Source: Bacteroides neonati (GTDB taxonomy: Bacteria > Bacteroidota > Bacteroidia > Bacteroidales > Bacteroidaceae). From it: DNA of 64,000 bases. The DNA is taken from assembly GCF_000499785.1 (NCBI RefSeq), contig NZ_HG726024.1:124001-188000 (forward strand), in the 5' to 3' direction. Under the pieces are notes generated by a model that saw only the letters and a list, made by a program, of their open reading frames with translations, ran no database searches and was not told the DNA's origin. How positions within the stretch are numbered: position 1 is the stretch's first letter; each line of letters opens with the position of its first letter. The translations under genes were made by a program, and so were the position numbers. Below are positions 24,576 through 33,934 of this stretch, in pieces.

Positions 24576-26356
24576 ATAGTCCTAAACAATCACAACGGTT
24601 CGCAGAGATTGAGTATTGTCTGCAACGCTATTTCGACAGTCAATTTGAGCCGGTTATGCGTAATGTCCAGCAAGAACTGTCTAAAAAGCAGCTAAAGGAA
24701 TACAGCGACTATACCACCAGTATCAGCGGAATCCTACGTTCGGCGGCCAGCGGTATGAATGGTATGCCGGACGATTCCATGCAGTTTGTCAAGCTGACCG
24801 GTGAATGGAACAGTAAAACCGCAGAAGACTATGTGGAGATGTGCCGTGAGCGGATAAGTTCCTCAAAAGACTTTCAGAAAGATTTGGGGCGTATGGCCGA
24901 AGAGTGGCGAAATACTGTGGTTGCGGAAATCGGGCGCGAGAGGTATGATACGCTCTCAAAGGAATTGGGAGGCGACCTTGCTTCCGCCTACGTGGATTAC
25001 CGTGTGGAACAGATGATGGTTAACAAGATGGTAGCGGACCGGATGCCGAAATCATCCGTGGAGTATATACTCCGCAAAGGAGCTTCAGAGAGCTTGTTGG
25101 GATTGACGCAATCACTATCTAATTCACCATTGAGACAGGAAATAGAAAAGAAAGGTGAAGCCGCTTATCATCCGAATATGGTAGAGAAAGGTGCGGGAAA
25201 AGCTGTGGCGTTTGGGGCTGATGTGGTTACGACGGGTGGCTTTTCTTCTTGGGGGGCTATCGCCAACTTGTTCAAAACAGAAGTCGTCTTTACCGGAGTA
25301 GATTTTCTTCTCGACAAGAAACGGAAAGAGAAGACCGTCACTATCGAAGATTGCATCAGTAAAGGTGTATTTGATTCGAAGCAGAATGTCTTTGAGGATT
25401 TCAGGAAACGGAGCAATGCAATCAACCCGTGGGAGAACGGCTATGTGCAATCATTCAATAACCAACTGACAAATAAAATGGCTATACCAACTGAGAAACC
25501 TTTCTGGGTGGCAGAATCGGGAAAACCGCTTTGGGAACTCGCTTCACCCGTTGTGGAGGAAAAAAAACAGAAAGCGGAATATGCCCAAGTACCGATGGTG
25601 GTCGCACCCGGACATGAGCAGGAGTATCTTGACAATCTGAAAAGAGAGCAGGAAGTTTCCAGAAAAAAAGCACAGGAATCGGCAGTGGAAAAATCGGAGT
25701 TGCATTCTGAGAAAGAGGATTCGGAGAATCTTGCCAAATCAGATATGGGGAAAACATCCACCAATGAAAACGGGTGGGGTAATCTCTTTGGTTCGGTCGG
25801 ACTAAATGGATTGGGGGATATCGGCAAGAATATCGGCTATGTAGTGTCCATGCTTCCTGATATGCTCATAGGGCTCTTTACGGGAAAGACAAAATCTCTG
25901 AACATAAAGGATTCGATGGTACCTATTGCTTCCATTCTGATAGGAATGTTTGTGAAGAATCCGCTGCTAAAGATGGTCTTGATTGGTATGGGAGGATTGA
26001 ATCTGCTTAATAAAGCCGGTCACGAAGCGATGGAAAAGCAGGAAGGACGACCGCTGCAAAGTGCAGGAATGGAACCGCACTTCAAAACTTATTCTGATGA
26101 ACCGCTGAATCCACGTATCGGAAATCCTGCACTACAAGGAAATTGTCTTATCGCTACCATAGACAAAGTGCCGTGCAGTATTCAATTGCCAAACTCTGTG
26201 GTAGATGCGTATGAAGCCGGAGCGTTACCGCTGAATACGCTATCCAATGCGGTGCTGGCTAAAAATGATCAGATGCGGCAAGTAGCACAGGAGAATTACC
26301 GGACTGCGGAGAATAATCAATCGGAAGGTAGGGAAAGAACGGTCGTTATCAAATAA
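24572..26356 (+). CDS. Large element protein with C-terminal membrane region
   Basis: A 594-residue protein of unknown family. Residues 1-190 are helical and charged (QRFAEIEYCLQRYFDSQFEPVMRNVQQELSKKQL). Residues about 205-260 hold a Gly-rich hydrophobic part (GKAVAFGADVVTTGGFSSWGAIANLF). A Glu/Lys-rich linker follows (about 350-400). Then hydrophobic Gly/Leu/Met segments appear (about 410-480: IGYVVSMLPDMLIGLFTG, MVPIASILIGMFVKNPLLKMVLIGMGGLNLL). A soluble C-terminal domain has CLIATIDKVPCSIQLPNSVVDAYEAGALPLNTL. The ATG overlaps the previous stop, so it is translationally coupled. It may be a membrane protein of the transfer system. Confidence 0.6.
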   Translation: MNSPKQSQRFAEIEYCLQRYFDSQFEPVMRNVQQELSKKQLKEYSDYTTSISGILRSAASGMNGMPDDSMQFVKLTGEWNSKTAEDYVEMCRERISSSKDFQKDLGRMAEEWRNTVVAEIGRERYDTLSKELGGDLASAYVDYRVEQMMVNKMVADRMPKSSVEYILRKGASESLLGLTQSLSNSPLRQEIEKKGEAAYHPNMVEKGAGKAVAFGADVVTTGGFSSWGAIANLFKTEVVFTGVDFLLDKKRKEKTVTIEDCISKGVFDSKQNVFEDFRKRSNAINPWENGYVQSFNNQLTNKMAIPTEKPFWVAESGKPLWELASPVVEEKKQKAEYAQVPMVVAPGHEQEYLDNLKREQEVSRKKAQESAVEKSELHSEKEDSENLAKSDMGKTSTNENGWGNLFGSVGLNGLGDIGKNIGYVVSMLPDMLIGLFTGKTKSLNIKDSMVPIASILIGMFVKNPLLKMVLIGMGGLNLLNKAGHEAMEKQEGRPLQSAGMEPHFKTYSDEPLNPRIGNPALQGNCLIATIDKVPCSIQLPNSVVDAYEAGALPLNTLSNAVLAKNDQMRQVAQENYRTAENNQSEGRERTVVIK

Positions 26357-26363
26357 TTAAATT

Positions 26364-29300
26364 ATGAGTAAAGAAGAATTAACTGAATTAGCAGATAGCT
26401 CCATTAAAGATCCAGAAACAAGAAAAGCTGTTGATGGCATCGCTGATAGTGCGTTGAGGGTTGAACAGGTGGCCGCTTTAGAGAAGTCACTCACGTTCGG
26501 TGGACAGGGATTATTGAATGTGAGAGGGATCATTGATGAGCAGAGAGTAGCTCCCTTTTTGGCAAAGTATGATCTAACGAAGGATGCACAGAGATATGAA
26601 GAGATTATCTCTATAAATCCCAATATTTACGATCTCACGGAAGATGCAGAGAAGTTCATGGATCGCTTTAATATAGCTGTTAAGACAGCATCCTATCAGG
26701 AGCTAAAGTTGATTGGCCGTCTTGACATTATACAGAAGGTAAAAGCAGATCGGTATTTCGAGAAGGACATCACTTTAATCGAAACCAAATTGAATGAGAA
26801 TACACAGCAGCATCCTCAAAAAAACATACCCATGAAGCAGAAAAATAGACAGGAGCAGCACGCTGCCAACCGACAAGTGGAATTACTGACAAACGCATTG
26901 AATGGAGCTGCCGTCAGCGGTGGGTACTGGTTGAACACTTCATCGAGAAGCCTGCCGAGAATCTACCCCAAAGGGCCTGCCGTCAGTCCGTTCAACTCCC
27001 TGGTGCTGGGTATGCACGCTGACCAGAACGGTTACAAGACCAATCTGTACACGTTGTTTGCAGATGCCAAGCAACGGGGCGAAGCCATCCGTGAACGTGA
27101 AACCGGCGCACCGTTTTTCTGGTATCGCTGGAAAGAGTATGTGAACCGCCATAACCCCAAAGATACCATCAGCAGGGAAGACTATCTGAAACTACCAAAC
27201 GAAGAGAAAGCTCTCTATAAAGGTATTCGTAACCGGGAAGTACAGACCATGTTTAATATCGACCAGACAACCTTGCCATTCATTGATAAAGAAAGGTATG
27301 AGCAATCGGTGGAACGCTATGGCAGGTATGAAGACCGCAAACATCCTAAAAATGAAGAGGGAAAGCTCCGTATCGAGGTGAATGATTTCGCATTGCGGAT
27401 GCGTGATAATTTAGTTCCTATCCGGAAAAGCGTTACGGGTACCGTATATTATGATTCAGAGAAAAATGCGGTGTATATCCCCGAAAAGAAACACTTCGGT
27501 CAGTACAATGACTATGTACAGGAATTGATGCGGCAAGTGGTTACGGCAACGGGACACCAACAACGGATGGCACGTCAGGGGATGGTAATGAAAGGTGGCA
27601 TGGCTCCGTCAGAAGATGCCACGAAATACGAACAACTGGTGGCGGAACTGGCTTCGGGTGTAAAAATGATGGAACTGGGACTACCATCGAAACTATCGAA
27701 TGACAGTCTGTCTCTGGTAGAATACTGGACACGGGAGCTGAAAGAGAATCCTTGCCTGATAGATGCCATCGAAGCTGATGTGAACAACGCTGTGGATATT
27801 ATCCGCAGAGCGGAAGAAGGAGAAAAGATCGAATTTGCCACTTTTCGCAACAAGCAGCAAACCACAGAGATGAAGGAGAAACAGAAACCACAGGTGGACA
27901 GCAGGGAAAGTGCTATCCTGCTGGATGTGATCCGTCATGGGGGCATGAAGATAGACGAACGTAACTTCCCCTCACCGGAAGTCAAAACAGCCTTTTTGGA
28001 GAAATTCAGCCTGTCACACTACGAAAAGGAGAAGAACTACGCTTTGGAACAAACTAGGCATGAAGATCCGGAAGTAGTGGAAACCGCTTTTACCGAAGCG
28101 GTGGATAATGGAGCGAAAATAGCCGAAATATGCACCGAGATAATACCGGAACAATGGAACACGAAAGGCAGCTACTTCATTGCCGACGAATTGAAAAAGT
28201 TGCCTGACAGAAGTACGAAAGAAATGGTAGTCGTAAAAGACAATATTTCAGGCATCGTTGATGTTGTGATACCGGCAGGCGCTATGGGAGGCGGTGTAGT
28301 GGCTATGCCCAATGGGGAGAAACGCCCTTACCGCCTGACTCCAGATGAGGTGATGACGGCAGATGAACGTGTTGCCGCACATGCAGAGGTACGAAATTAC
28401 AATATTCCCGGATTTTCCAAACAGCGTATTCAAGATGCACTGTTGCAGGAAGGTTATCGGTATATCCGCTTTTACAATAATGACGGAATATTGGGCTACC
28501 GTCCAGATGACAGCTATTTTGAAGGAAAGGATGTTTCGCTCAACAAGCTGAATGGAAAGTCACTGGAGGCAGTATCCCACTTTGACGTGAGCGAACATGT
28601 ACAAAAAGCCAACGTACTGTTTGACCGAATACAGATGCTACGGGACGACAACAACCGATGGATTCTGTATTTGAAACCACAGAATGAACCTTCGTTCAGT
28701 GTCTATCCGGATAAAGCGGACATCAATCAATTCTTCTCGACCATCAAGCAAGGGCAATATGAGCAAGGAGAACGGTTGCGCACGGAACTGGCGCAGAAGT
28801 ATCACGCTTTGGCGACCAATTATCCAGAATTGAAGATTGACCTATTCGGCGGCGGTAAAGACAATGAGGCAGATTTATCAAAGATACAGCGTGTGGTTAT
28901 CTACAAGACTAAAGATGAACGCATTCTCTGTGCCCCGGTCATTGACGGTATCCCCAAAGTGGAACCACGGGAGATTACCCCCCAACAATGGCAACGGATG
29001 TGGGTGGCGGAAGATATGGCGGAATACAAGACGAACCTTGCCGCCAAAGTATTCAATGATTTGCTGAAGTCGATTCAAGTAGTGGACATGGAAGAGAAGA
29101 GTGCGCTCCCACAGATCAATCTGAAGCAATACGGAGAAATCAAAACGAAACACCCGGATGCAATCCTGTTATTCCGCAATGGGGATAGCTATGAATCGTA
29201 TGCGGAAGATGCCGACAAGGTTTCCAAGTTACTGAAATTAGAGAAAGCTATTGGCATGGAGAGCGGCTTAAAAAATCAAGTGGATATTGTCTCTTTCCCA

Positions 29301-29435
29301 ACCTATGACCTCGATACTGTTCTGCCGGAATTGATTCGGGCGGGAAACCGGGTTGCAATATGTGACAAGGTGGAACATAAGGAGATTATCGACAATGAGC
29401 AGCAGGAAGAGGTACGTACAGGCAGACATTTATAA
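26364..29435 (+). CDS. Giant ArdC-like / MutS-I fusion protein
   Basis: A 1023-residue multi-domain protein. Residues about 165-300 resemble the ArdC N-terminal ssDNA-binding domain (SPFNSLVLGMHADQNGYKTNLYTLFADAKQRG...NREVQTMFNIDQTTLPF; compare the true ArdC at 31884). Next is a zincin-like part in which the HExxH motif is destroyed (QELMRQVVTATGHQQRM near residue 388). The 520-650 part is helical. Then comes a polyvalent-protein-type domain with DVSEHVQKANVLFDRIQML and DNNRWILYLKPQNEPSFSVYPDKADINQFF. The end (about 918-1010: INLKQYGEIKTKHPDAILLFRNGDSYESYAEDADKVSKLL...IRAGNRVAICDKVEH) is clearly like MutS domain I. It probably binds DNA and protects incoming DNA; enzymatic activity is doubtful. 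Confidence 0.7.
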   Translation: MSKEELTELADSSIKDPETRKAVDGIADSALRVEQVAALEKSLTFGGQGLLNVRGIIDEQRVAPFLAKYDLTKDAQRYEEIISINPNIYDLTEDAEKFMDRFNIAVKTASYQELKLIGRLDIIQKVKADRYFEKDITLIETKLNENTQQHPQKNIPMKQKNRQEQHAANRQVELLTNALNGAAVSGGYWLNTSSRSLPRIYPKGPAVSPFNSLVLGMHADQNGYKTNLYTLFADAKQRGEAIRERETGAPFFWYRWKEYVNRHNPKDTISREDYLKLPNEEKALYKGIRNREVQTMFNIDQTTLPFIDKERYEQSVERYGRYEDRKHPKNEEGKLRIEVNDFALRMRDNLVPIRKSVTGTVYYDSEKNAVYIPEKKHFGQYNDYVQELMRQVVTATGHQQRMARQGMVMKGGMAPSEDATKYEQLVAELASGVKMMELGLPSKLSNDSLSLVEYWTRELKENPCLIDAIEADVNNAVDIIRRAEEGEKIEFATFRNKQQTTEMKEKQKPQVDSRESAILLDVIRHGGMKIDERNFPSPEVKTAFLEKFSLSHYEKEKNYALEQTRHEDPEVVETAFTEAVDNGAKIAEICTEIIPEQWNTKGSYFIADELKKLPDRSTKEMVVVKDNISGIVDVVIPAGAMGGGVVAMPNGEKRPYRLTPDEVMTADERVAAHAEVRNYNIPGFSKQRIQDALLQEGYRYIRFYNNDGILGYRPDDSYFEGKDVSLNKLNGKSLEAVSHFDVSEHVQKANVLFDRIQMLRDDNNRWILYLKPQNEPSFSVYPDKADINQFFSTIKQGQYEQGERLRTELAQKYHALATNYPELKIDLFGGGKDNEADLSKIQRVVIYKTKDERILCAPVIDGIPKVEPREITPQQWQRMWVAEDMAEYKTNLAAKVFNDLLKSIQVVDMEEKSALPQINLKQYGEIKTKHPDAILLFRNGDSYESYAEDADKVSKLLKLEKAIGMESGLKNQVDIVSFPTYDLDTVLPELIRAGNRVAICDKVEHKEIIDNEQQEEVRTGRHL

Positions 29436-29447
29436 CAAATTTGAATC

Positions 29448-31052
29448 ATGAGCAAGAATAAGGATTATGCGGAAGAATATGCTGAATACGCTATGGAACA
29501 AATGCGGAGATACGGCATCCCTGCCTCTGTCACGCTGGCGCAGGGTATCATAGAGAGCAGTAACGGGCAAAGCCAGTTGGCACGTAATGAGAATAACCAT
29601 TTTGGTATCAAGGCTACACCGGCATGGATAGCTGGTGGTGGCAAATACGGTCTTTATACGGATGACAAACCGAATGAGAAATTTTGTAGTTATGGCAGTG
29701 TGAGTAACTCGTATGAACACCATAGTCAGTTTCTCAAAAATAATCAGCGGTATGCAGGTTGTTTCAAACTGTCACCTGACGATTACCGGGGTTGGTCTAA
29801 AGGGTTGGAGAAAGCCGGTTATGCTACGGCAGGGAAATATGCTTCCAGTCTTGTCGGCATCATTGAAAAGAATGGTCTGCAAAAGTATGACCAACAGGTA
29901 ATGGCAGAGATGAAAGCGAAAGGACTAGCGTTTGGAACGGAACAAAATTCTCGTACTATAAATAGTGATATAGTAGATACTATAAGTAGTAATAATAGAA
30001 AATCAGATAGTTATGCAATGGATAACAATAGCTACTCATTTCCTTTGAAGCGAGATGAGTTTATGTTGGTCACTTCACAGTTCGGTATGCGTACAGATCC
30101 GATGGATTCGTCCAAACAACAAATGCACAAGGGCATTGACATCCAAACCAAACTAGATGATATGCTGGCAACGGAGAATCATGGGAAAGTCGTAGCAGTC
30201 AATCAGAATGCTCACACCGCCGGCGGTAAATCGGTCACACTGGAGTATCAACGTGAAAACGGGGATAAATGCCAAATCAATTATCTGCATCTTTCTTCCA
30301 TTGACGTGAAGATTGGAGACGAAGTGAAGGCTGGTCAGAAAATAGGTATATCAGGCAATACCGGTACACGGACAACGGGTGAGCATCTACATTTCGGAGT
30401 GAAACAGATCACTGCGGATGGAACATCGAGAGATATTGACCCGGCCGCTTACCTGGCGGAAATCGGGCAAAAAGGGAATATTCAGTTGCAAGCTTTATCG
30501 AATGGAACAGATCTGTTGGCCAAATACAAGGAGGCGGCACCCGGTAAAAATCCACAGATTGACACCACACTATCACCGGAAGATTGGATGAAGAAGTTGC
30601 TGTCCTCAGAAGACAGCGGAGTGGGAATGTCATCAGGTGATCCGATTATGGAACTGGTAACAACTCTGTTTACCTCGCTGATGGCATTGGCGGTGCAAAT
30701 TGATGGCAAATCGGAAGAAGAGAAAATGCAGGCTGCTACGGACTCTGCTATAAAAAAACAGGTGGATTTGTCCACCTTGATGCTGTCGTTAAAAGAATGT
30801 AGTCTGAGCATTCAGGAGAACGGGAAAGCTCTTCTACAAATGAATGACGGAAAGAATAGTTATAACCATGAACTAAGTGCTGTCGAGATGAACCGGTTGC
30901 AAAGCACTCTTGGCGACTCAGGTCTGTCAGATGCCGATAAACAGCAACGCATTGCGGGTATAGTGAATAATGCCTTGCTGACGCAACAGGCTTCACGCAA
31001 CTATGAGCAAAATGCCAGTCAGCAGGAAAACCAAAATCTACAGATACGATGA
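29448..31052 (+). CDS. Bifunctional glucosaminidase / M23 endopeptidase
   Basis: A 534-residue cell-wall hydrolase. Residues 5-155 are a glucosaminidase (LytF/FlgJ-like) domain: EQMRRYGIPASVTLAQGIIESSNGQSQLARNENNHFGIKA, with catalytic Glu in IIESS, and a C-terminal YASSLVGIIEKNGL. A low-complexity Ser/Asn linker follows. Residues about 200-325 are an M23 domain with complete ligands: QMHKGIDIQTKLDDMLA and GNTGTRTTGEHLHFGVK. The last 180 residues are helical and unassigned. No signal peptide is visible, so export is probably through the element's own machinery or by lysis. This is a typical VirB1/TraN-like wall-opening enzyme role, inferred. Confidence 0.85.
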   Translation: MSKNKDYAEEYAEYAMEQMRRYGIPASVTLAQGIIESSNGQSQLARNENNHFGIKATPAWIAGGGKYGLYTDDKPNEKFCSYGSVSNSYEHHSQFLKNNQRYAGCFKLSPDDYRGWSKGLEKAGYATAGKYASSLVGIIEKNGLQKYDQQVMAEMKAKGLAFGTEQNSRTINSDIVDTISSNNRKSDSYAMDNNSYSFPLKRDEFMLVTSQFGMRTDPMDSSKQQMHKGIDIQTKLDDMLATENHGKVVAVNQNAHTAGGKSVTLEYQRENGDKCQINYLHLSSIDVKIGDEVKAGQKIGISGNTGTRTTGEHLHFGVKQITADGTSRDIDPAAYLAEIGQKGNIQLQALSNGTDLLAKYKEAAPGKNPQIDTTLSPEDWMKKLLSSEDSGVGMSSGDPIMELVTTLFTSLMALAVQIDGKSEEEKMQAATDSAIKKQVDLSTLMLSLKECSLSIQENGKALLQMNDGKNSYNHELSAVEMNRLQSTLGDSGLSDADKQQRIAGIVNNALLTQQASRNYEQNASQQENQNLQIR

Positions 31053-31228
31053 AGACAATAGGATTAATCTTGGCCATCGTTATAGTGATTGCTTGTGCCT
31101 GGGCTATCCGCTATGCCATACATAGCTGTTTCGGGTTAATGGCTTCAGTGGCATACATGACGGTAGTTATCATCGGGCTGGCATGGACTATTTATGAGAC
31201 GAAACACGCCTCAATGTCGGACGAATAA
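31049..31228 (+). CDS. Small membrane protein, 59 residues
   Basis: Its start ATG overlaps the stop of the wall hydrolase (ATGA). It has two hydrophobic helices (TIGLILAIVIVIACAWAIRYAIH and GLMASVAYMTVVIIGLAWTIY) and a short polar tail (ETKHASMSDE). The translational coupling argues that it is real. It could be a holin-like or anchoring partner of the wall hydrolase; inference. Confidence 0.6.
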   Translation: MKTIGLILAIVIVIACAWAIRYAIHSCFGLMASVAYMTVVIIGLAWTIYETKHASMSDE

Positions 31229-31251
31229 ATCATTTTTAAATACTGAATTTT

Positions 31252-31854
31252 ATGATTAAGTGTAATGTAACAGTCAATGGTGTCATCAGTCGTGCAGCGT
31301 CGATGCGCACCGGAAAAGAAGGTAAGGCATACATCAGCTTTGCTGTCAAAGTGAATGTGTCTTCAAAGGACGGGGATTCCTGCAAAGCAGTGGAGGTGAG
31401 TGTGCTTCAGGAAGGTAACAGCAATGAACTCGCACAGTATTCATCCGGTACACGGGTGGAATTGAAAGGAAGTCTGACTTTCAGAAAACGAGAAAGTAAT
31501 TTCTACTTCAATTTTCATGCGGACTCGGTGGAGTTCAGTCCAGTAAACAATCAGGATGGCATTGCCGGAAGTATGGAGTTTAAAGGAACAATTGGTAAAC
31601 AGGTAGACGAAAAGACGGATAAGAAAGGCAGGCAGTATCTGATATTCTCGGTTTTCAGTACCGAAAAGGACGGAGATATTTTTGAATATACTTGGGTTCG
31701 CTTTATCCGGTTCGCTCCCGAACATGAAGCTTTTCTCACTCCCAAAGGAAAGGTTCATATCAATGGGACTCTGGAAATATCCATTTACCAGGATAAAATC
31801 AATTTGGGGTGCAGAGTGGAAGAGATCAGTGAATGGGTCAAACAGGATGCCTGA
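31252..31854 (+). CDS. Two-domain OB-fold (SSB-like) protein
   Basis: A 200-residue protein made of two SSB-type halves. Residues 1-100 hold MIKCNVTVNGVISRAASMRTGKEGKAYISFAVKVNV...GTRVELKGSLTFRKRESNFYFNFHADSVEF. Residues 105-200 hold MEFKGTIGKQVDEKTDKKGRQYLIFSVFSTEKDGD, then TYTWVRFIRFAPEHEAFLTPKGKVHINGTLEI. It probably binds single-stranded DNA during transfer or replication. It stands right before the ArdC gene, as in other elements where SSB and antirestriction genes go together. A second, single-domain SSB is at 61819. Confidence 0.75.
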   Translation: MIKCNVTVNGVISRAASMRTGKEGKAYISFAVKVNVSSKDGDSCKAVEVSVLQEGNSNELAQYSSGTRVELKGSLTFRKRESNFYFNFHADSVEFSPVNNQDGIAGSMEFKGTIGKQVDEKTDKKGRQYLIFSVFSTEKDGDIFEYTWVRFIRFAPEHEAFLTPKGKVHINGTLEISIYQDKINLGCRVEEISEWVKQDA

Positions 31855-31883
31855 AAGTCGAATGAAGAAATACCTTTTTAGTT

Positions 31884-33698
31884 ATGGCGTATAAGAAGAA
31901 ATTTAATGCGGATGGACCCAGTGCAGAGGATAAAGCATTGGACCGTTTTGCAGAGCTGATGATAGAAAAAATAAACCATCTGCAAAGTGACTGGAAGAAA
32001 CCGTGGTTTACCGAAGGAACGATGAAATGGCCCAAGAACCTGTCGGGGCGTGATTACAATGGAATGAATGCTTTGATGCTGATGCTCTATGCTGAAAAGC
32101 AAGGGTACAAGCTGCCTGTTTATTGTACTTTTGACAGGGTGATTGGGCTGAACTACCAGAAGGATAAACAGGGGAACCGGACAGCGCTGAAAGATGAGAA
32201 TGGAGAGCCGCTACCACAAGTCAGCGTACAGAAAGGAGAAAAGTCATTCCCTGTTTTCATTACCACATTTACTGTGGTGGATAAGGATACCAAGTCTAAG
32301 ATAAAGTATGATGACTACAAGAAACTGTCGGATGGAGAGAAACAACGTTATTCGGTGTACCCGAAAATGCAGGTCTATTCTGTGTTCAATGTGGATCAGA
32401 CTAATATGAAAGAGGCACGCCCTGAACTCTATGCGAAGATTGAAGCAGAGAATCAGCTTGTAAAACCAGAGCTGAATGGTGAGGGCTTTTCGTTTCCTGC
32501 CGTTGATAAGATGATTGAAGACAATGGCTGGGTTTGTCCCATTGAACTGAAACATCAGGATAGGGCTTACTACAGCATCTTGAATGATAGGATTGTGATG
32601 CCGGAAAAGGCGCAGTTTGTGGACGGGGAGTCGTTCGCAGGTACACTTTTTCATGAAATGACGCATAGCACGGGTTCAGAGAGTCGACTGAATAGGATAA
32701 AACCAAGTGCATTCGGGTCGGAAGAATATGCTCGCGAAGAATTGGTAGCCGAGCTGGGTAGTGCTTTGGTGGCGCAGCGGTATGGTATATCCAAGAATGT
32801 AAAGGACGAATCGGCTGCATACCTGAAGTCCTGGCTTAATAGCTTGAAGGAATCACCGGATTTTATCAAGACGACTCTGCTTGATGTGAAACGGGCATCG
32901 GGCATGATAATAGAGCAATTAGACAAGATTACACAACAGATAGACAATGAGAACTCTGTACAGCAGAATGTTACGGAAAAGAGTGGAGAAAGCAAGGATA
33001 GGCGTAGCTTTTATGTATCAGTGGCTTACCTCCAAAATGCTGATGACACACAGCTTTTAGACCGACTGCATGAGAATGGTGACTATGATCGGTTGTTGCA
33101 AGAGGCAAAGGAATATGACCAAGGTGAAGCCATCGACCTGGAGTATACCTTCCAATCACCAATCCAGAACCGTGGTGATGATTTGTTGGATGAGAATGAC
33201 TACTATGCGGTGGTCTACAACAACAGTGTTGGCGGTACCTACGAAATCATGCGTAAAGTATCTGAGCAGGAAGTACACAGCATGATTGAGCGTTATGGAC
33301 TACCCAATGATGCCTCAAAGGACGTGAAGGTAGTAGCCAAGAATATGGTAGCCGAGCAGTTTGTCGAGATGACAGCCAAACGTATGCCTATATTTGAGAT
33401 GGACAATGGAAATGTGTTGCAGGTACAGTACAACAAAGAGACTGACCACCTCGATGTCGGTACTGTCACCAATATCGGCCTCGCTGTGAAGCACTCTTTT
33501 GAATATGACCACAGTTTTACTCTTGATGCCAACCTACAAGGTGTTCATGAGCAACTTTCTGAGATGTCGGAATACCAACACGAGAAAGCGGATATTGGGG
33601 ATGTGGATAATGATGGTATCCTGGATGAAGTGGCACGCGAAGAAAGGCAGTTGGTGGAAGAGGTTGAGGAAGAGGTGTATTGCAGGAGGGGAAGATAA
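31884..33698 (+). CDS. ArdC-family antirestriction protein, zincin metallopeptidase
   Basis: A 604-residue protein. The N-terminal ArdC ssDNA-binding domain (about 5-170) has DWKKPWFTEGTMKWPKNLSGRDYNGMNALMLMLYAEKQGYKLPVYCTFDRV and KMQVYSVFNVDQTNMKE. A zincin-like protease domain follows with intact HEMTH at residues 257-261 (LFHEMTHSTGSESRL) and downstream EELVAELGSALVAQRYGI. The C-terminal 220 residues form an acidic domain (YYAVVYNNSVGGTYEIMRKVSEQEV; final DVDNDGILDEVAREERQL). ArdC protects unmodified DNA entering a new host. It ends the + strand operon before a bidirectional hairpin. Confidence 0.85.
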   Translation: MAYKKKFNADGPSAEDKALDRFAELMIEKINHLQSDWKKPWFTEGTMKWPKNLSGRDYNGMNALMLMLYAEKQGYKLPVYCTFDRVIGLNYQKDKQGNRTALKDENGEPLPQVSVQKGEKSFPVFITTFTVVDKDTKSKIKYDDYKKLSDGEKQRYSVYPKMQVYSVFNVDQTNMKEARPELYAKIEAENQLVKPELNGEGFSFPAVDKMIEDNGWVCPIELKHQDRAYYSILNDRIVMPEKAQFVDGESFAGTLFHEMTHSTGSESRLNRIKPSAFGSEEYAREELVAELGSALVAQRYGISKNVKDESAAYLKSWLNSLKESPDFIKTTLLDVKRASGMIIEQLDKITQQIDNENSVQQNVTEKSGESKDRRSFYVSVAYLQNADDTQLLDRLHENGDYDRLLQEAKEYDQGEAIDLEYTFQSPIQNRGDDLLDENDYYAVVYNNSVGGTYEIMRKVSEQEVHSMIERYGLPNDASKDVKVVAKNMVAEQFVEMTAKRMPIFEMDNGNVLQVQYNKETDHLDVGTVTNIGLAVKHSFEYDHSFTLDANLQGVHEQLSEMSEYQHEKADIGDVDNDGILDEVAREERQLVEEVEEEVYCRRGR

Positions 33699-33819
33699 TA
33701 GGATTTAGGGCTAATTTTCTGTTGTACATTATTTGATAATTTGCATGTTGCTTTGTCTGTTAAAAAAAAATAGCAAAAAAGGTGTTTTTAATTAAAGAAT
33801 ATTCGCTATTTTCCAATGC

Positions 33820-33856
33820 GCGAATATAGAGAAGCTGATAGTTTTTCTATATTCGC
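33820..33856. terminator. Bidirectional terminator between ArdC and beta-helix genes
   Basis: Inverted repeat GCGAATATAGAGAA / TTTTCTATATTCGC, with one mismatch or wobble, around a 9-base loop. A/T-rich flanks lie on both sides, in the 236-base gap between convergent genes. Confidence 0.65.
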
Positions 33857-33934
33857 CCAATAGGAAGTGCTGTTTTAACAGTTACCGTAATGTTTGCGTC
33901 TTTTTCTTCTCCTGCTTCGCTATCTCCAACTTTA

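Noticed and set aside
26364..29435. An active metallopeptidase in the giant ArdC-like protein
   Set aside because: The region that aligns with HEMTH of the true ArdC reads QELMRQVV, without the zinc ligands.
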